64,000 nt of DNA, taken from the NCBI RefSeq assembly GCF_901411515.1, contig NZ_CABDUX010000001.1, forward strand, positions 1,240,001 through 1,304,000, in the 5' to 3' direction. Below, one piece after another: positions 8,718 through 17,138 of this stretch (the first letter of the stretch is position 1; each line of letters begins with the position of its first letter). The notes under the pieces are model-generated. The model was not told the DNA's origin. It did not search any database and worked only from the letters and a program-made list of their open reading frames with translations. The position numbers were made by a program, and so were the translations under genes. Source of the stretch: Raoultibacter phocaeensis. GTDB taxonomy: Bacteria > Actinomycetota > Coriobacteriia > Coriobacteriales > Eggerthellaceae.

Positions 8718-8747
8718 TTGACTTGTATATACCCCCTGGCGTATTTT
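8718..8747 (+). promoter_or_regulatory. Sigma-70-type promoter for envelope cluster
   Basis: TTGACT (8718-8723), an 18-bp spacer and TATTTT (8742-8747) lie about 50 bp ahead of the start codon at 8801, which is preceded by AAGGAG. The call rests on motif match and position. Confidence 0.5.
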
Positions 8748-8800
8748 AGTCAAATGAGCTCCCCAGTTTGCGAGGAGCTTGATATAAGGAGTCATTACGT

Positions 8801-9541
8801 ATGAGCGAGCAAGACGGTCAGAGCACGCAGAGCCTTCCAGTAGACAGCATCGAACCGAATAACCTCCCGCACCAGCCAAGTGGCGAGAACATCGCCGATG
8901 GCGTTGCGCGGGCGCAGGGTTTTGATGCTTCTCCTGATCCGGCACCTGCCGAACAGGCCTCCGTTACCGGAGCTTCTGATTCACATTCCACTGCAACAAA
9001 CGGTGTTGCCGAAGCCACGAAGAAAACCGGCAAGATTCTCGGCATGTCCAAGCATGTGTTCGCTGGTCTCGTTGCCGTAGCCGTTGTAGCGATTGCCGTA
9101 ACGGCCGGCGTGGTATTGACGCAACAACCGTCTGCGAATGACTGGTACGATTCGAACGCAGCGCAGGGCCAATTCGAAGGCAAGTCGAAAGAGGAGATCA
9201 AAGCCGCCTTGAACGAAGAGGTGGCGAAGGGCATGATGAACATCTCCATCGCCGCCGTCATCACGTTTCCCGACGGCGCTTCCGAGGGCGAGGCGCGTAT
9301 CGAGAACATTGCTGCGAACCCCGTCGATCAGAAAGTAATCATAACGCTTGCCGATAGCGGCGAGACGGTCTACGAATCAGGCGCCCTTGCGCCCGATCAG
9401 CACATCCAGACTATTACGCTGCTACGCGACCTCGATCCTGGCGAATACGCCGCAGTAGCCACGTTCACCGGCTACGATCGCGAGACCCACAAGCAAACTG
9501 GCCAAGCGGCCGCCAATATAGTTTTGAACGTTGAAGGCTAG
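8801..9541 (+). CDS. Single-span membrane-anchored protein of unknown function
   Basis: The 246-residue protein has a hydrophilic, low-complexity N-terminal ~75 residues and one strong transmembrane helix at about 87-107 (VFAGLVAVAVVAIAVTAGVVL). An extracytoplasmic C-terminal domain of ~135 residues, probably beta-sandwich, follows (VIITLADSGETVYESGALAP, then DLDPGEYAAVATFTGYD). AAGGAG precedes the ATG by nine bases. It heads a three-gene run of envelope proteins (with 9613 and 10250). The C-terminal pattern recalls soluble domains that pair with surface beta-sandwich proteins, but no named family is recognised with confidence. Confidence 0.75.
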   Translation: MSEQDGQSTQSLPVDSIEPNNLPHQPSGENIADGVARAQGFDASPDPAPAEQASVTGASDSHSTATNGVAEATKKTGKILGMSKHVFAGLVAVAVVAIAVTAGVVLTQQPSANDWYDSNAAQGQFEGKSKEEIKAALNEEVAKGMMNISIAAVITFPDGASEGEARIENIAANPVDQKVIITLADSGETVYESGALAPDQHIQTITLLRDLDPGEYAAVATFTGYDRETHKQTGQAAANIVLNVEG

Positions 9542-9570
9542 GATAACCTTCAATAGGAGGATAAGCAGAG

Positions 9571-9657
9571 CATGTCAGACAACGTAAGGGCACATCAGGA
9601 AAGGGAAAGACAATGGAGAAAACAGGACGTTTCACGTGCATCAAAAAAGGTTTGGTA
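9571..9657 (+). CDS. Short overlapping reading frame with strong ribosome-binding site
   Basis: An ATG at 9571 is preceded by AGGAGG with 11-base spacing and opens a 28-codon frame ending at 9657. It overlaps the first 45 bases of the next gene (9613) in a different frame. The product is basic (MSDNVRAHQERERQWRKQ...) and shows no domain. It could be a leader peptide that couples translation into the secreted protein, or a chance frame beside a relic ribosome-binding site. Confidence 0.35.
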
Positions 9658-10212
9658 GGAGTGTGCGCCGCAGCATTGCTGACAGGGCTTTGCGCGACGC
9701 CGGCGTTTGCGGCTCTGACGGAGGGCAATACTGCGACTACTGGCGGGGTTGGCACAAGCGAGGTTACGGTAAAATCCGATATTCAGATATCCGCTACGGT
9801 TCCTACGACCATCCCGTTGACGCTGAATTCCAGCGGGTTTACTGCCCCCACCTTTACTCTCGACAATACGACTGTCGGTTACGGTATTGCGCTCAAGTCG
9901 GTTCAAATCACCGACGTTGTGGATGGCAACGGATTAACCATCAAAGAGGACGATACCGCAATTACCGAGAAGAACCAGATACGTCTGACGGTGACCGACA
10001 AAACGAATACCGGCGATGTGAAGGCAGTTGTTAAATCGACAGCAGCTACCGATCTCGATTGGGCGATCGCAGGTGCTACCGATGCGAGTACTCCTGGAAA
10101 CCTGAGTGTTGACATGACGGTTGAAAAAGGTGAGATCGATGGGACGTTCTTGAACAAGTATTCGACTGCGGCCACGAAAGCATTCGGGATCAAGTGGACG
10201 GTCGGTTTCTAA
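9613..10212 (+). CDS. Secreted surface protein, WxL-like beta-sandwich
   Basis: The 199-residue protein has a classical signal peptide (about 1-33, ending TPAFA). The mature part is Thr/Asp-rich and predicted all-beta, with no cysteines. The middle (DIQISATVPTTIPLTLNSSG) and the end (KAFGIKWTVGF) recall WxL/Y1_Tnp-like surface domains that finish in a W-x-[LVF] strand. The ATG at 9613 follows AGGAAAGGG. It sits between two other envelope proteins, suggesting a small surface complex or a pilin-like/adhesin product. The family assignment is tentative; signal peptide and export are clear. Confidence 0.7.
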   Translation: MEKTGRFTCIKKGLVGVCAAALLTGLCATPAFAALTEGNTATTGGVGTSEVTVKSDIQISATVPTTIPLTLNSSGFTAPTFTLDNTTVGYGIALKSVQITDVVDGNGLTIKEDDTAITEKNQIRLTVTDKTNTGDVKAVVKSTAATDLDWAIAGATDASTPGNLSVDMTVEKGEIDGTFLNKYSTAATKAFGIKWTVGF

Positions 10213-10249
10213 TCGCGTCAACTACGCTTGAAAGGCTCGAGCTTCATTC

Positions 10250-11833
10250 ATGACGAAGCCATCATCTGGCATAGTACGATTTCGCAAGGCCGCGCTCTTT
10301 GGGGGTGCGGCCTTGGCCCTTTGCTTGTCGCTGGTATTCGGTATGCTGCGGCCTGCTTCCTATTCGTTTGCGGCTTCGGAAACCGTTTCTGGCGAAGATC
10401 TTACTTCGTCAGAAACGGTTTCTGAAAAGGCGCCTGAGCCTGCAGAATTTGGCGGGCCCTTCGCTGCGCCGACGGCTCCTGCTGACGATGTGGACAACGT
10501 CGTCGTTGGGACGACCCCGACCGACCCCGCCACTCCCAATCCTGCCGATCCCCCTGCGGAGCCATCGGTTCCCGAATACGAGAAGGCCTGGTTCATCGGC
10601 GCAGACGAACCTTCGACGGTCGTGGCTGAACTGTGGGTTGACGGCACGTTTGTGGTCGATGGGGCGGGGGCGGTGCGTTCGTTCGACAACGCCGGGGACG
10701 TTCCTTGGCTCGCGGCGGGCGTGGCCGAAGATATCGAGCGCGTGATATTCGCCGATAAGGTTGAAGCCGAAAGTCTGGCTCACTGGTTCGAAGGCTGTTC
10801 GAACCTGAGCGAAATCGCAAACGTGCCAGCAACGACCAAAGACCTTACGCGCACGTTTTACGAGTGCCCGAACCTTGTCGAACTGCCGGACGAACTCGCG
10901 TTTGCCGACGACGCAATTCTCGAGGAATGCTTTGGGTTCGCCGAACCAAGCGAGGAACCGCTGGTCACGATCTACCGTGGTGCAAACAAGAACGTGCTCT
11001 CGTACGCATGGGAGGCCGATGGGCGCGTGCTCGTCAACCCCGATGCACCGCAGCCGCCGCTGGTTGATCAGCCGGAGGATCCCGAGGCTTCCACGGAAGA
11101 ATCCGAGGGCGAGCAGGCGGGTGAATCGGCAGGAGAATTCGAGAACGAACCTGCGGACGGGCTCGAAGGCGAATCGACAGGCGGGTCTCAGGACGAGCCT
11201 GCGAACGATCCAGCGAACAAACCGTTGGGCGAACAGGCGAGCGATCCTGCAGAAGATACGGCGAGCGAACCGAATGAAGTTCCGTCGGTTGACGACGCAG
11301 AACCTAATCCGGCGACGTCGGCAGGGGAGGCGGTTAACGAACCCGACCCTGCGGCGCCAGCGGAACAAGCGGTTCCCGAACCTGATCTTGATTCCGAGTC
11401 AGCCTCATCCGAAGAACAAGCCGCCCAAATCAGTATCACCATTCCGTCATCGGTGTCGATGACGCTGGGCGAGGGCGGCCCGAACGCGGCCACCATCCCC
11501 GTCATGGCCGCGAATCACTCCGACCGCGTTGTGGCTCTTACCGGCGCGCGACTTAAGCGGGCGGATATGGATATGTCAGGCGGGGTGTGGGCGCTTACAA
11601 CGGAAGACGGTGCGACGACGTTCGTGCAAAACGCTCGCTTCACGCCGCTCGGCCTCGAGGTGTCGTTCGATCAGCCGGTCGTTCTTGCAGCGGGGGACGG
11701 AGGTACCCAGCTCGTGTGGCATGGCACCTTCACCGATTACGGCATGAAAAAGCTGTTGAATGCCGTGGTTGCCGCAGGCGATGCCGGGTTTACCTACGGC
11801 TCCATGATCTGGATTGTGTCTGCTGTGTCTTGA
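10250..11833 (+). CDS. Secreted acidic protein with BspA-like segment and Pro/Glu-rich linker
   Basis: The 527-residue protein has a signal peptide (about 1-42). A BspA/DUF285-like segment lies at about 160-235 (AHWFEGCSNLSEIANVP, then RTFYECPNLVELPD). A very acidic, repetitive linker rich in Glu, Pro, Ala and Ser spans about 275-395. The C-terminal beta domain (about 396-527, ISITIPSSVSMTLGEGG) ends close to that of the 9613 product in style. No sortase motif or terminal membrane helix is seen, so anchoring may be through the partner proteins. It starts 37 bp after the preceding gene. An adhesin or surface-display role is inferred. Confidence 0.75.
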   Translation: MTKPSSGIVRFRKAALFGGAALALCLSLVFGMLRPASYSFAASETVSGEDLTSSETVSEKAPEPAEFGGPFAAPTAPADDVDNVVVGTTPTDPATPNPADPPAEPSVPEYEKAWFIGADEPSTVVAELWVDGTFVVDGAGAVRSFDNAGDVPWLAAGVAEDIERVIFADKVEAESLAHWFEGCSNLSEIANVPATTKDLTRTFYECPNLVELPDELAFADDAILEECFGFAEPSEEPLVTIYRGANKNVLSYAWEADGRVLVNPDAPQPPLVDQPEDPEASTEESEGEQAGESAGEFENEPADGLEGESTGGSQDEPANDPANKPLGEQASDPAEDTASEPNEVPSVDDAEPNPATSAGEAVNEPDPAAPAEQAVPEPDLDSESASSEEQAAQISITIPSSVSMTLGEGGPNAATIPVMAANHSDRVVALTGARLKRADMDMSGGVWALTTEDGATTFVQNARFTPLGLEVSFDQPVVLAAGDGGTQLVWHGTFTDYGMKKLLNAVVAAGDAGFTYGSMIWIVSAVS

Positions 11834-12028
11834 AACTGCCATCCAGAATAGCGCAAAGCGTTGCTCTTCAGTTGAGCCTAGCCGAGCTCGCAAGCGAATC
11901 CGACTGCCCCCGCTTTCTCATTGCAACACCCCGAAGCATTCACATCTTCCCTATGCTAAAGTGTCTTCATCCGGAAACGCAGACCGGCGGCATCATGCCG
12001 GCTTGCAGCAATCAGGGGAACGGCGCGC

Positions 12029-12286
12029 ATGAAAATGTTGGTATGCGAGAAGTGCGGGAGCACCGAAATCATCGAGGTCAACGGCTACAGGATGTGCTGT
12101 TATTGCCGAACCAGATACGCGATTCAGCAGTCGGATGCACCGCCGCGCACCTCCCACATCGCGTTGCACGATGACATTGCGCGGCTGCTCCAGAAGTGCA
12201 GAGAGAACCCAGCTCAGGCGAGCCGGTACGCCAACCTCGTACTCGACATCGACCCAAGCAATGCAGAGGCGCGCTGGTATTTGTAG
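12029..12286 (+). CDS. Small zinc-ribbon protein
   Basis: The 85-residue protein opens with a zinc ribbon of two Cys pairs (CEKCGSTEII and CCYCRTRY). A helical tail follows (LLQKCRENPAQASRYANLVLDIDPSNAEARWYL) that looks like a truncated TPR unit. It precedes the YbjQ-like gene by 16 bp. Related longer proteins carry a zinc ribbon followed by TPRs, so this may be a shortened relative. Function unknown; the linkage to the SPFH/YbjQ genes suggests an envelope-stress or metal-related role. Confidence 0.7.
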   Translation: MKMLVCEKCGSTEIIEVNGYRMCCYCRTRYAIQQSDAPPRTSHIALHDDIARLLQKCRENPAQASRYANLVLDIDPSNAEARWYL

Positions 12287-12302
12287 ACGAAGGCAGGCAT
12301 CC

Positions 12303-12860
12303 ATGTATCTCGACGATTTTGCGGCAATGTACGGGTTCGACGTCAACCAAATCGAGGCGTTTATCGCCGATGCGGGCTTTGAGATAAAGCCGAGCTTTAC
12401 CAGAAAGACCATCCGGGATTCCGATGTCGGGCCGATCGTGAACGGTTTTCACCGGCATCTCGAGCAGCAGGCCGAAAAGCAGAAGGCGATGGCATCGATA
12501 CTGATCACGTCCGGCTTCGGGTTCGACGGCTATACGATCAAAAAGTACTCGGGCTACATCTCGGGCGACGATGCCGTGCAGGTTGATCGCGGAAAAATCG
12601 GGTTGTTCAGCCAGGGCACCGATGTGAGCAGCGCGCTGATGAGCTCGATCGTGCATATTCGCAGAAACGCGCTCGCGGAGCTCAAAGAAGCTGCATACGA
12701 GCTGGGGTGCAACGCGGTGATCGGCGTCGATTTCGATTACTTGACGCTCGAGCCCGAAACGGTGGGCACGGCCGGGCAAACGGTTTACCTTCCCTACGTA
12801 TTCGGGGTTACCGCGAACGGGAACGCCGTGGTCATCGAAAAAGACTCGCCAGGGAACTAG
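12303..12860 (+). CDS. YbjQ/UPF0145-family heavy-metal-binding-domain protein
   Basis: The 185-residue protein has a helical N-terminus (about 1-60) that is extra to the core family. A YbjQ core follows at about 61-170: ILITSGFGFDGYTIKKYSGY, RRNALAELKEAAYELGCNAV, IGVDFDY. The family forms pentameric rings of unknown function. The ATG at 12303 is chosen because the frame continues upstream only as overlap with the previous gene and the YbjQ core starts well inside. It is followed after 12 bp by an SPFH protein. The N-terminal extension may tether it to a partner. Confidence 0.82.
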   Translation: MYLDDFAAMYGFDVNQIEAFIADAGFEIKPSFTRKTIRDSDVGPIVNGFHRHLEQQAEKQKAMASILITSGFGFDGYTIKKYSGYISGDDAVQVDRGKIGLFSQGTDVSSALMSSIVHIRRNALAELKEAAYELGCNAVIGVDFDYLTLEPETVGTAGQTVYLPYVFGVTANGNAVVIEKDSPGN

Positions 12861-12872
12861 ACAGGGGGCATC

Positions 12873-14069
12873 ATGGGCTTCTTCAAGGCTTTCAGCGGAG
12901 CGCTCGGCGGAGCGTTTGCCGATCAATGGAGGGATTTCTATACGGTGCCTGCGGGGCTATCGGGAACCGTGGGAGTATGTTCGGCCGTCAGAAGCGGTGC
13001 GGATGCCCAGCGCTCCTCGAACACCAGCGGAAGCGACTACGTCATCACCAACGGATCCCTCATCCTCGTCCCCGAGGGATTCGCGCTCATCACGATGGAG
13101 AACGGTGCGGTAACCGGGTTCGTGTCCGACCCCGGAGGGTATCAGTGGACGTCCGACAACATCAACGCACGCTCGTATTTCGCCGATTCGGGTTTTGTGG
13201 ACGCGATCGTCAAGCAGTCATGGGAGCGGTTCAAATACGGCGGTCCGCCTGCTGCGGCGCAGGTGGCCCTCTTCGTGAACCTCAAAGAGATTCCCAACAA
13301 CAAATTCGGCACTCAGAGCGAAATCTACTTCGACGACGCGTACCTCAACACGCAGGTCGGCGCGAGGGCTCACGGAACGTATACGTTGAGGATCGTCGAT
13401 CCCATCCTGTTTTTGAAGGGCTTCGTGCCGGTTCAGTACTACGCGCCCGGTGCCTTCCCCTTCTACTTCACCGATTTCAACAACGCCGCTGCGAACCAGC
13501 TGTTCTCCGAGGTGGTCGGATCGCTCGCGGGAGCTTTCAGCGCTTACGTGAACGCAAGCGGCAAGCAGCACAGGATCACCGCCATCCAGAGTGATTCCGT
13601 CGGATTCGCCCAATCGCTCTCGCAGGCGGTCGAACAGGCCTATCACTGGCGATACGACAGGGGATTGCAGATCGTCAAGGCAACCGTCATGGCGATCGAT
13701 TACGACGAGGGCACCAAGGCACTGCTCGCAAAGGTACAGCAGGCCGATGCGCTCATGGGGGCGCGAGGCAACGCCAATTTGCAGGCGTCGTTCGCCGACG
13801 GGCTGCGGGCCGCGGGCGAGAACCCGGACGGCGGGGCTTTGGGCATGGGCTTCATGGGCATGGGCATGCAAGCGGCCGGCGGTGCGGCCGGGGCGATGCA
13901 GCAGCCGAACCAAGCGCCGGGGTATTCGGCAGTGCAACCGTCGCCGACCGACGCTGCATCGGGGGAAGATCCCTACGAGCGGCTCGCCAAGCTGAAGAAC
14001 CTGCTCGATCAAGGTGTGATATCGCAAGAAGAGTTCGATGCAGCGAAGGCAAAGGTGCTCGACGGGTAG
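12873..14069 (+). CDS. SPFH-domain (virion-core-like) protein with SHOCT tail
   Basis: The 398-residue protein belongs to the YdjI / virion-core SPFH group. The SPFH-like body runs about 60-300 (FKYGGPPAAAQVALFVNLKE, GTYTLRIVDPILFLKGFVP). A Gly/Ala/Met-rich linker follows (about 310-350). A SHOCT short helical module ends the protein (about 365-397, ERLAKLKNLLDQGVISQEEF). SPFH proteins form membrane-associated oligomers; bacterial YdjI acts with phage-shock-type factors. SHOCT modules mediate oligomer contacts. It is the third gene of a compact zinc-ribbon / YbjQ / SPFH run, suggesting a membrane-stress assembly. Confidence 0.85.
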   Translation: MGFFKAFSGALGGAFADQWRDFYTVPAGLSGTVGVCSAVRSGADAQRSSNTSGSDYVITNGSLILVPEGFALITMENGAVTGFVSDPGGYQWTSDNINARSYFADSGFVDAIVKQSWERFKYGGPPAAAQVALFVNLKEIPNNKFGTQSEIYFDDAYLNTQVGARAHGTYTLRIVDPILFLKGFVPVQYYAPGAFPFYFTDFNNAAANQLFSEVVGSLAGAFSAYVNASGKQHRITAIQSDSVGFAQSLSQAVEQAYHWRYDRGLQIVKATVMAIDYDEGTKALLAKVQQADALMGARGNANLQASFADGLRAAGENPDGGALGMGFMGMGMQAAGGAAGAMQQPNQAPGYSAVQPSPTDAASGEDPYERLAKLKNLLDQGVISQEEFDAAKAKVLDG

Positions 14070-14139
14070 CGTGCTGGCGGCGCACAAGCCGGAGCACCCA
14101 TGCGTCGCATAGTCGCTCCGGCCTTCACGCTCGATGCCC

Positions 14140-15642
14140 CTAGCGCTCCGTGATCGGATCGATGGGTGGGATATCCCAGTTGTCACCGGGCAGGTGCGGC
14201 TCCATGTGCTCTTCGTCGCCGGCGGCTTTGAGGCGCGCGAAGTAATCCTTCGTCTCCTTCGCCACCACGCCCGAGAGGGCGATAAGGGCGATCATGTTCG
14301 GGATGGCCATGAGGCCGTTGAAGATATCGGCGATGGTCCATACGGCGGCTACGGTCATGTAGGGGCCGATGAACACGGCGGCGATGTAGAGCCAGCGATA
14401 CACCTTGACCGAGTTCATGTTGCCGTTGCTGAAATACTCCAAGCAGCGCTCGCCGTAGTAATCCCAACCGAGGATCGTTGTGAAGCCGAACAGCACGAGG
14501 CACGCCATAAGCACGAACGATACCACCTCGGGCGGAACGAACGGCAACCCCGCTTGGAACGCTGCCGTCGTGACGGCCGCTCCCTCGAGGCCAGGCACCT
14601 GATAGGCTCCCGTCATCACGAGCGCAAGGCCAGTCATCGAACAGACGACGATGGTATCGAGAAACGTGCCGGTCATCGAGACGAGGCCCTGGCGCACGGG
14701 CTCCTTGGTCTGCGCAGCCGCCGCGGCGATGGGGGCCGAGCCTAAGCCCGCTTCGTTTGAGAAGATGCCGCGCGCGATGCCCTTCTGCATGGCGACGATG
14801 ATCGCACCGAGCATGCCGCCTGCAACCGCTTGAAGTCCGAACGCGCTTTCGATGATCGTCATGAACGCACCGGGCAGCTTATCGAGGTTCGTGAAGATGA
14901 GCACGAGCGAAAAGCCCACGTAGACAACTACCATTGCGGGGATAACGCGCTCGGAAACCTTCGCGATGCGTTTGAGCCCGCCGATCACGACGAGCCCTAC
15001 GAGCACGGCGAGCACGAGCGAGCCGATCACGGTGGCGATGGAGTAGTCCATCCCGAGAATGCTCACGGTTGCTGCCTTCTCGGGATCGAAAAAGCCGGTG
15101 ATAGCCGTTGAGATCGAGTTCACCTGCGTAAACGTTCCGATGCCGAACAGACCCACGCACATGCCGAAAAACGCGAAGATCTTCGCGAGCCAGCGCCAGT
15201 TCTTGCCCATGCCACGTTCGATATAGTAAAACGGACCGCCGAGTACGTGTCCGGTCTTCTTGTCGACGCTGCGGTACTTGACGGCGAGCAGCCCCTCGGA
15301 GAATTTGGTCGCCATGCCGAACAGCGCTGCCAGCCACATCCAGAACATGGCGCCGGGGCCGCCTGCGACGATGGCAGTCGCTACGCCCACGATGTTACCC
15401 GTTCCGATGGTGGCTGAAAGTGCGGTGCACAACGCGCCGAAGCTGGAAACTTCGCCTTCCCCGCCTGTTTCGTTCTTTACCATGTAGCGCAGGGCGCGGG
15501 GGAGTTGACGGAACTGCACGCCTTTAAGACGTACGGTTAAGAGGATGCCGCCGAACAGGATGAGCACCATGAGCGGGATGCCCCATATCCAATCGTCGAT
15601 GACAACGAGTGCCGAATTGATTGTGTCGAAAAAGCCTTCCAC
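14140..15642 (-). CDS. Na+:glycine/alanine symporter (AGCS family)
   Basis: The ~500-residue polytopic protein has family signatures: ALSATIGTGNIVGVATAIVAGGPGA (cut here for length), GMATKFSEGLLAVKYR, ARGIFSNEAGLGSAPIAAAA. The GTG at 15642 is preferred because AAGGAAGG lies just ahead and the first membrane helix follows; an upstream ATG at 15756 would add a basic leader overlapping the regulatory region. A glycine riboswitch sits about 135 bp upstream on the same strand, so glycine is the likely substrate and effector. Whether this single aptamer turns expression on or off cannot be read here. It is monocistronic. Confidence 0.92.
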   Translation of the reverse strand: MEGFFDTINSALVVIDDWIWGIPLMVLILFGGILLTVRLKGVQFRQLPRALRYMVKNETGGEGEVSSFGALCTALSATIGTGNIVGVATAIVAGGPGAMFWMWLAALFGMATKFSEGLLAVKYRSVDKKTGHVLGGPFYYIERGMGKNWRWLAKIFAFFGMCVGLFGIGTFTQVNSISTAITGFFDPEKAATVSILGMDYSIATVIGSLVLAVLVGLVVIGGLKRIAKVSERVIPAMVVVYVGFSLVLIFTNLDKLPGAFMTIIESAFGLQAVAGGMLGAIIVAMQKGIARGIFSNEAGLGSAPIAAAAAQTKEPVRQGLVSMTGTFLDTIVVCSMTGLALVMTGAYQVPGLEGAAVTTAAFQAGLPFVPPEVVSFVLMACLVLFGFTTILGWDYYGERCLEYFSNGNMNSVKVYRWLYIAAVFIGPYMTVAAVWTIADIFNGLMAIPNMIALIALSGVVAKETKDYFARLKAAGDEEHMEPHLPGDNWDIPPIDPITER

Positions 15643-15776
15643 CGGTTTTCCTTCCTTCGTATGCCGAACCAGGCACCGCTTCTGCGAAACCCGCAGATGT
15701 GAGAAGGCGATTGGAAGGGAAAGCGCAGGCGTGCGATGCGCAGGAAGCGAACGCACGCGTCAAGCTTAAGCTCATG

Positions 15777-15875
15777 CTCTGTCCTTTTGCCTGAGAGTTT
15801 CGGCGTTTCCGCCTTGCCCCTTCGGCACCCGGGTCGAACCCGGAATTCTCCAGAGGCCCCTTCTCGCCCTGTCTC
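15777..15875 (-). promoter_or_regulatory. Glycine riboswitch (single aptamer)
   Basis: The minus strand reads CTCTGGAGA, then GTGCCGAAGGGGCAA, GAAACTCTCAGGCAAAAGG and ACAGAG in the order and spacing of the glycine riboswitch aptamer, ending at 15777. Only one aptamer is evident. It precedes the AGCS symporter, a well-known target class for this riboswitch. Confidence 0.92.
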
Positions 15876-16037
15876 GCATGGATTCAGGACGCATCAACGG
15901 GGTGACGCTATGAAGTTGTGTAGACGCATTGTAGCAGGTACCGAACGGGTTGTGAACAGGTCATCGTTCGGGGGGGATCACAGGCGAGTGCAAGCAGAAA
16001 ACAAGCGCGACTGCTGGCAGGTGCCGCTTCGGTTCGC

Positions 16038-16502
16038 TCAAGCCGAGCGCGAAGACGTTTTCTCCTCGATGAACGTTTCGGCGTTTTGCTTGAGGCGGTC
16101 GAGTACGCTGAGAAACGTATCGATATCCGCTTGCTCGATGCCGTCGACAAGCTGCTCAGCTGCTTCTTCGGCAACGGGCTCAACGTGCTTGAGGAGATCC
16201 CGTGCTTGGTCGGTCAGGGTGATCACGTGCGCGCGCCGATCGTTCGCATCGCGGGTGCGCACGATGAAGCCCTTGCGCTCGAGCGTATCGAGGTACCGGG
16301 TAATGGTTGCCTGTTCCTTACGCGTTCGCTCGGCAAGCGCTCGTTGCGAGAGGGCGCCAGCGCGGTCGAGCTGGTTGAGGAGGTTCCACTGTCCAGGCGT
16401 GAGATCGTACTGCTTCAGGGCCACTTCGAGCGTACGATGCGTCAGACGCTGAGCATCGTAAACCTTGTACCCGATAAACTGATTGTGCTTGCCAACCATC
16501 AT
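16038..16502 (-). CDS. MarR-family transcriptional regulator
   Basis: The 154-residue protein is a typical MarR winged helix: N-terminal dimerisation helix, recognition region LSQRALAERTRKEQATITRY and wing FIVRTRDANDRRAHVITLT. The Asp-Arg pair of the wing (DANDRR) is conserved. Two adjacent ATG codons could start it; the second has better spacing from AAAAAAGG. A 12-bp inverted repeat begins 18 bp upstream and may be its operator. It is not in an operon, so its targets are probably elsewhere or only itself. Confidence 0.9.
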   Translation of the reverse strand: MMVGKHNQFIGYKVYDAQRLTHRTLEVALKQYDLTPGQWNLLNQLDRAGALSQRALAERTRKEQATITRYLDTLERKGFIVRTRDANDRRAHVITLTDQARDLLKHVEPVAEEAAEQLVDGIEQADIDTFLSVLDRLKQNAETFIEEKTSSRSA

Positions 16503-16520
16503 GACCTTTTTTCACGCGAG

Positions 16521-16632
16521 CCGCTTGACGGCAACGAGGTTATCCGCTCGGCAAGGGTTTCTGAGGCAAAACGATTGTCGGGGAATACGTACCCCATCAA
16601 GTAACCATAATCGAACTTGCGCCGTCAAGCGG
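16521..16632. repeat. 12-bp inverted arms upstream of MarR gene
   Basis: CCGCTTGACGGC (16521-16532) and its exact reverse complement (16621-16632) are separated by 88 bp, just upstream of the MarR start. They may be two operator half-sites or a shorter relative of the long inverted-arm elements seen elsewhere. Confidence 0.5.
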
Positions 16633-16692
16633 TGACCGCCTATATCGGCCAAAAATCCATGCGGGCGGCACCCGCAAGGTGAAGCTGCGCAG

Positions 16693-16803
16693 GCGGCTTT
16701 CCATTGGGATCGGATGCCCGAAAGCTCGCTGGTGCGCGATCGTGCGAAAGCGGTTTTCCATTGGGCGGATGCCCGAGAACTCACAGATGCACGATCGTGC
16801 AAA
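16693..16803. repeat. Two imperfect ~55-bp tandem units
   Basis: The unit at 16693-16749 (57 bp) recurs with substitutions and small deletions at 16750-16803. Both contain TTTCCATTGGG, CGGATGCCCGA and GATCGTGC. They lie in the gap between the divergent MarR and radical SAM genes. The rest of this 636-bp gap holds hairpins at 16829-16852 and 17010-17033 but no coding region. Confidence 0.75.
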
Positions 16804-17138
16804 CTCGGTGCGCGCAGGGTTGTGAACGGCATGAGAAAGATTCGGTCTCATGCGGCTTAGTGGCGGCATTGCCGCAACGATTTGAGCGTACGTGGTTTAC
16901 CATATACGGGATACGTGCGGCTGTATGCGCGGTGCGAAGGTGCGCTCGGGCAGATGACTGTTACATGCTAACGAGGCGATGTGGACGCAGTCGGACGTGA
17001 TGGCTGAGTTTGAGTCTGGGGTACCAGATTCAAAGCACAGCCGAACCGCGCCGCTGCTGTTCAGGCGAGAGCGCAACTGCTAGGGCGTCTCAGGCGAAGC
17101 TGTCGTGGTCAGCGAGGCGCAAACCGTTGGGGGCTCAT

